Source of the DNA: Patescibacteria group bacterium
GTDB taxonomy: Bacteria > Patescibacteriota > Minisyncoccia > Minisyncoccales > DG-74-1
Assembly: GCA_030016465.1 (NCBI GenBank)
Contig: JASEJL010000043.1
Coordinates: 1 to 7,104 of the forward strand
DNA: 7,104 nt
Direction: 5' to 3'
The position numbers and the translations under genes were made by a program. This document shows positions 5,652 through 7,104 of this stretch, one piece after another. Under the pieces are notes generated by a model. It did no database searches. It had not been told where the DNA came from and saw only the letters and a program-made list of their open reading frames with translations. The stretch's first letter is position 1. Every line of letters begins with the position of its first letter.

Positions 5652-5885
5652 TTAAATTAAAAGAGCTAACCAATTTGATTGATTAACTCTTTTCTCTTTT
5701 AAAAAAATTAACTTCTTCCAGGCTAAATCTCCGATTTCCTCTTTTGGAAATATTTGGTCTTTTCTCGTACCAATGCGTACTGAGGATAAGAAGTCGTCTT
5801 TATCCCACTTTCTTATGGTATTTCGATGAACATTTAAAAGATCAGCAACTTCCCCTATTTTAAACCATTTTTCTTCTTGAGTCAC
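5652..5885 (-). CDS. Excisionase/MerR-like helix-turn-helix DNA-binding protein
   Basis: This 77-residue protein has a MerR/excisionase-type winged helix at its N-terminus: FKIGEVADLLNVHRNTIRKW (residues 8-27) forms the helix-turn-helix, followed by DKDDFLSSVRIGTRKD (28-43) as the wing. The C-terminal part (LAWKKLIFLKEKRVNQ, 54-69) departs from the usual short ending and has no effector domain. Stand-alone proteins of this size act as small transcription factors, excisionases or BldC-like regulators; which applies here is unknown. The GTG start is set by a perfect AAAGGAGG six bases upstream. It lies 134 bases downstream of the Nudix gene, beyond that gene's terminator, so it likely has its own promoter. 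It converges with efp. No integrase is nearby to support an excisionase role. Confidence 0.8.
   Translation of the reverse strand: MTQEEKWFKIGEVADLLNVHRNTIRKWDKDDFLSSVRIGTRKDQIFPKEEIGDLAWKKLIFLKEKRVNQSNWLALLI
5659..5693. terminator. Hairpin between convergent efp and the helix-turn-helix gene
   Basis: AAAAGAG (5659-5665) pairs with CTCTTTT (5687-5693). Inside, TAA/TTA and CAAT/ATTG continue the stem across two mismatches to a TTG loop (5675-5677). On the - strand it is followed by a T-rich tail (5658 down to 5637), and on the + strand by TCTTTT after the stem. It probably ends both transcripts, although it overlaps the last codons of the helix-turn-helix gene. The stem is A/T-rich and so only moderately stable. 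Confidence 0.45.
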
Positions 5886-5891
5886 TTTACT

Positions 5892-5899
5892 CCTCCTTT
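5892..5899 (-). promoter_or_regulatory. Perfect Shine-Dalgarno site for the helix-turn-helix gene
   Basis: AAAGGAGG on the - strand, six bases before GTG (5885-5883). It fixes the GTG start and contrasts with the + strand genes, which mostly lack such sites. Confidence 0.85.
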
Positions 5900-6006
5900 C
5901 AAATAATTAAGTTTTTAAGTACTAATTTATTCAATCACTCATTACACTAATTATTTGGCTTTTAAAGACTCCTACTAAATTAATATTCTTTTCTAAATAA
6001 AAAATC

Positions 6007-6034
6007 AAGGCGACTTAAATTAATAAGTCGCCTT
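6007..6034 (-). terminator. Intrinsic terminator of the Nudix gene
   Basis: A perfect 11-bp stem (AAGGCGACTTA 6007-6017 with TAAGTCGCCTT 6024-6034) surrounds the loop AATTAA. On the - strand it is followed by GATTTTTTATTT. The stem includes the final codons and the stop (6020-6022) of the Nudix gene. The + strand side also has TTTTT (6033-6037), so it could work in both directions. Confidence 0.85.
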
Positions 6035-6427
6035 TTTAGAATTTAGAAAATCCTTCAAGGCTTGGCGAGCAGTCAAAGTTAAATCCAATTTCAATCCATC
6101 AATCGGATCCAGCCACTTCCAATCCATCACCTCAGAGCTCGGCGTTACTTTGTCTGCTTTACTTTCTGCAACAAAACAACTTATCTCATAATTCGGCTGA
6201 TATTCTCGGGTGATATAAACCCCTAATAATCTGATAATCTTTATCTCTAGGCCAACCTCTTCTTTTGCTTCCCTTTTGGCAGCATCTTCAAAGGTTTCAT
6301 CATTTTCAACGCTACCACCAGGAAAAACCCACTTACCTCGGGCTAATTCTTGGACCCTTTGGATAAAAAGGATTTTTCCCTTATGAATTATTAAAGCTGA
6401 GGCAGCTGGGATTAATGACTCATCCAT
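6020..6427 (-). CDS. Nudix hydrolase
   Basis: The 135-residue product has a complete Nudix box, GX5EX7REUXEEXGU, at residues 38-60: G38, E44, R52, E53, E56, E57 and G59 are all present, so it should be an active Mg2+-dependent nucleoside-diphosphate-linked hydrolase. The fold is a single MutT-like domain: AASALIIHKGKILFIQR (8-24) as the first strands, GKWVFPGG (31-38) leading into the box, and MDWKWLDP late in the chain. Substrate cannot be told from sequence; an (d)NTP-cleaning or nucleotide-sugar role is possible. The ATG has GGGAG six bases upstream. An inverted repeat (6454-6475) lies in its leader or promoter. The gene ends in a strong terminator, so it is probably a single-gene unit, unless it shares a transcript with the hairpin-rich region upstream. 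Confidence 0.92.
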   Translation of the reverse strand: MDESLIPAASALIIHKGKILFIQRVQELARGKWVFPGGSVENDETFEDAAKREAKEEVGLEIKIIRLLGVYITREYQPNYEISCFVAESKADKVTPSSEVMDWKWLDPIDGLKLDLTLTARQALKDFLNSKKATY

Positions 6428-6453
6428 TTTTCACTCCCTCTCTAGACTTTCTA

Positions 6454-6475
6454 AACATTCAGTTTTAAGAATGTT
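6454..6475. promoter_or_regulatory. Inverted repeat upstream of the Nudix gene
   Basis: AACATTC (6454-6460) and GAATGTT (6469-6475) form a perfect 7-bp dyad with an 8-base spacer, 27-48 bases before the Nudix ATG. It could be an operator or an mRNA leader hairpin. The evidence is only the symmetry and the position. Confidence 0.35.
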
Positions 6476-6583
6476 AAGGTGCTGTATTAATTAAAATCAC
6501 TCTATTTTTAAAAAAAGTCAAACTCAAAGTAAATGAGGCTGATTCAATTCAGAGAATAACGGGACAATACGCCGGTTAAGATT

Positions 6584-6634
6584 TCAGGCCTCGGTATCCA
6601 GGTCAATTTTTCCGACTCTAACTTGTCTACACAC
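6584..6634 (-). CDS. Possible 16-codon peptide frame with strong Shine-Dalgarno site
   Basis: GTG at 6634 is preceded by AAAGGAG (6650-6644) with a 9-base spacer. It opens a 16-codon frame reading MCRQVRVGKIDLDTEA and ending in TGA. After the TGA the same frame stays open for 19 more codons (NLNRRIVPLFSELNQPHLL) to a second TGA, so this could be a broken gene rather than a genuine micro-ORF. I do not recognise the peptide. A leader-peptide role ahead of the Nudix gene is possible but the 156-base gap gives little support. Confidence 0.25.
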   Translation of the reverse strand: MCRQVRVGKIDLDTEA

Positions 6635-6660
6635 CTCTATCATCTCCTTTCGTTTAAGGA

Positions 6661-6993
6661 ACTTTCTGTTTTCGGCCTTTTGGCCTCATCAGGCAAGATA
6701 CACATCTTGCAAGCATAGGAAGTTTTTTTTGAAGAGAACTTCCAAAACTCTTTATTTACTTTATTTAAATTTAAAAGAACCAAATTTCCCTCAGAAATCA
6801 CTTTTTCAAATGATTTCTGAGAGAAGGGTCACAATTTTTCCGTGACCTTTTCGGAAATGAGAAATTGCTTTCTCTTCTGTTGCCAGGCTTTATTCCGAAG
6901 CGAAGCCCCGAATCTTATTCAGATAGGCATAGGCATGGCCCTGATTTAATCAGAATCAAGCTCGAGAGCTTCATCTCGAGTCATCACCATGCC
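6661..6993 (-). ncRNA. Candidate structured RNA: tandem hairpin array
   Basis: Read on the - strand, perfect stems follow one another. GGCAUGG/CCAUGCC (6987-6993 with 6932-6938) encloses two hairpins, CUCGAGA/UCUCGAG (6961-6980) and CUGAU/AUCAG (6941-6953), as a three-way junction. Next come GAGAAA-GCAA-UUUCUC (6859-6874, a GNRA tetraloop), GGUCAC/GUGACC (6827-6847), an 11-bp stem (6790-6821), GGAAGUU/AACUUCC (6718-6743), GCAAGAU/AUCUUGC (6693-6710) and GGCC-AAAA-GGCC (6674-6685). The GNRA loop favours the - strand. I cannot match it to tRNA, tmRNA, RNase P RNA, SRP RNA or a riboswitch I know. The 5' and 3' ends are unknown. It could instead be a set of mRNA leader structures. Confidence 0.35.
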
Positions 6994-7017
6994 ATTAACT
7001 ACAACAAGATCACCCAT
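6946..7017 (-). CDS. Possible 23-codon small protein with strong Shine-Dalgarno site
   Basis: ATG at 7017 follows AAGGAGG (7032-7026) by 8 bases, the best such site of the right half. The frame encodes 23 residues: a hydrophobic start (MGDLVVVNGMVM) and an acidic helix-like end (TRDEALELDSD), then TAA. The family is unknown. The coding sequence also forms the hairpins at 6941-6953 and 6961-6980, so an attenuator-type leader peptide is conceivable. A -1 shift at the stop would continue into LNQGHAYAYLNKIRGFASE and a TAA, so a frameshifted remnant of a longer gene is equally possible. Confidence 0.35.
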   Translation of the reverse strand: MGDLVVVNGMVMTRDEALELDSD

Positions 7018-7104
7018 ATCTTTCGCCTCCTTCTGTCTGTTAATTTACTCTGAAATTTGCTTTTGAAGTGCAACACTCATAGCTCACCGTGGCAAAATAT
7101 TTAC

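Larger units (their letters stand above)
6428..7104. other. Hairpin-rich stretch without a long gene
   Basis: There is no convincing long reading frame on either strand in these 677 bases. The part from about 6541 onward looks somewhat richer in G/C than its surroundings. It holds at least eight perfect short hairpins, two tiny - strand frames with strong Shine-Dalgarno sites, and an inverted repeat close to the Nudix gene, all listed separately. Confidence 0.6.

Noticed and set aside
6584..6634. Selenocysteine at the in-frame TGA
   Set aside because: A stem after the TGA (AACCGG with CCCGUU, one mismatch) can be drawn, but it lacks a recognisable SECIS loop and the protein family is unknown.
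6640..6783. A 47-codon TTG-started - strand frame with a CKMC motif
   Set aside because: It runs through four perfect hairpins, needs a TTG start with only a close-set GAGGG, and shows no family resemblance. RNA structure explains the sequence better.
6790..6821. Intrinsic terminator from the 11-bp stem
   Set aside because: The stem is perfect but neither strand has a T-run directly after it.
6932..6993. tRNA-like fold starting with a 7-bp acceptor-like stem
   Set aside because: There is no D arm, the loops are the wrong size and no TTCNANNC-type T loop is present.
6865..7053. A 62-codon + strand frame
   Set aside because: It runs through the hairpins and over the strongly preceded - strand micro-ORF, has no Shine-Dalgarno site and reads like low-quality sequence (many His, Ser and Leu).
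7040..7102. C-terminal end of a - strand gene entering from the right edge
   Set aside because: The frame is open for 20 codons to a TAA, but that is short enough to be chance and no family motif is visible.
1..7104. Alternative genetic code (UGA as glycine, as in Gracilibacteria/SR1)
   Set aside because: The long conserved frames (inositol synthase, fmt, efp) use normal glycine codons with no in-frame TGA. Absence of TGA stops fits low GC.

Overview
The window looks like a piece of a small-genome, low-GC bacterium, most likely from the Candidate Phyla Radiation (Patescibacteria, perhaps Parcubacteria). This is an inference. It rests on AT-rich sequence, short genes that mostly lack Shine-Dalgarno sites, a bacterial-type elongation factor P with a non-canonical tip loop, and the mix of an AMMECR1 protein, a DUF3850/ASCH-like mini-protein and PadR-like regulators around core translation genes. 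Every gene ends in TAA or TAG and the long frames contain no in-frame TGA, so the code appears standard.

Layout. 1-599 has no intact gene. It holds a nested inverted-repeat element (127-267) built from copies of TTTCTAACGGGG and a possible wrecked reading frame (305-594). Two + strand genes follow: an ASCH/DUF3850-like protein (600-860) and an AMMECR1 protein (1011-1571). On the - strand are a PadR-like regulator (1581-1880) and, upstream of it, a myo-inositol-phosphate synthase (1969-3072) with a clear sigma-70-type promoter. A second, paralogous PadR-like gene (3267-3581) is divergent from the synthase. It leads a tightly packed + strand run: a basic protein of unknown function (3582-4058), methionyl-tRNA formyltransferase fmt (4040-5008) and elongation factor P efp (5013-5636). 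Convergent with these are a - strand excisionase/MerR-like DNA-binding protein (5652-5885) and a Nudix hydrolase (6020-6427), each with a good Shine-Dalgarno site. The Nudix gene ends in a strong intrinsic terminator. The last 677 bases lack an intact long gene. They hold a dense run of perfect hairpins, readable as a - strand structured RNA, and two tiny reading frames with strong Shine-Dalgarno sites.

How it fits together. fmt and efp serve translation initiation and elongation, and their operon appears to be led by a transcription factor. The two PadR paralogues bracket the inositol synthase, which suggests that inositol (phospholipid or solute) synthesis is locally regulated. Both PadR-side intergenic regions carry inverted repeats that could be operators.

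Most worth a second look: a GC-rich palindromic insert in frame inside efp; the glutamine in place of the usual lysine or arginine at the EF-P tip; the TTTCTAACGGGG repeat family; a heptanucleotide tandem repeat inside fmt; and the hairpin array at 6660-6993, which includes a partial hammerhead-ribozyme-like core.
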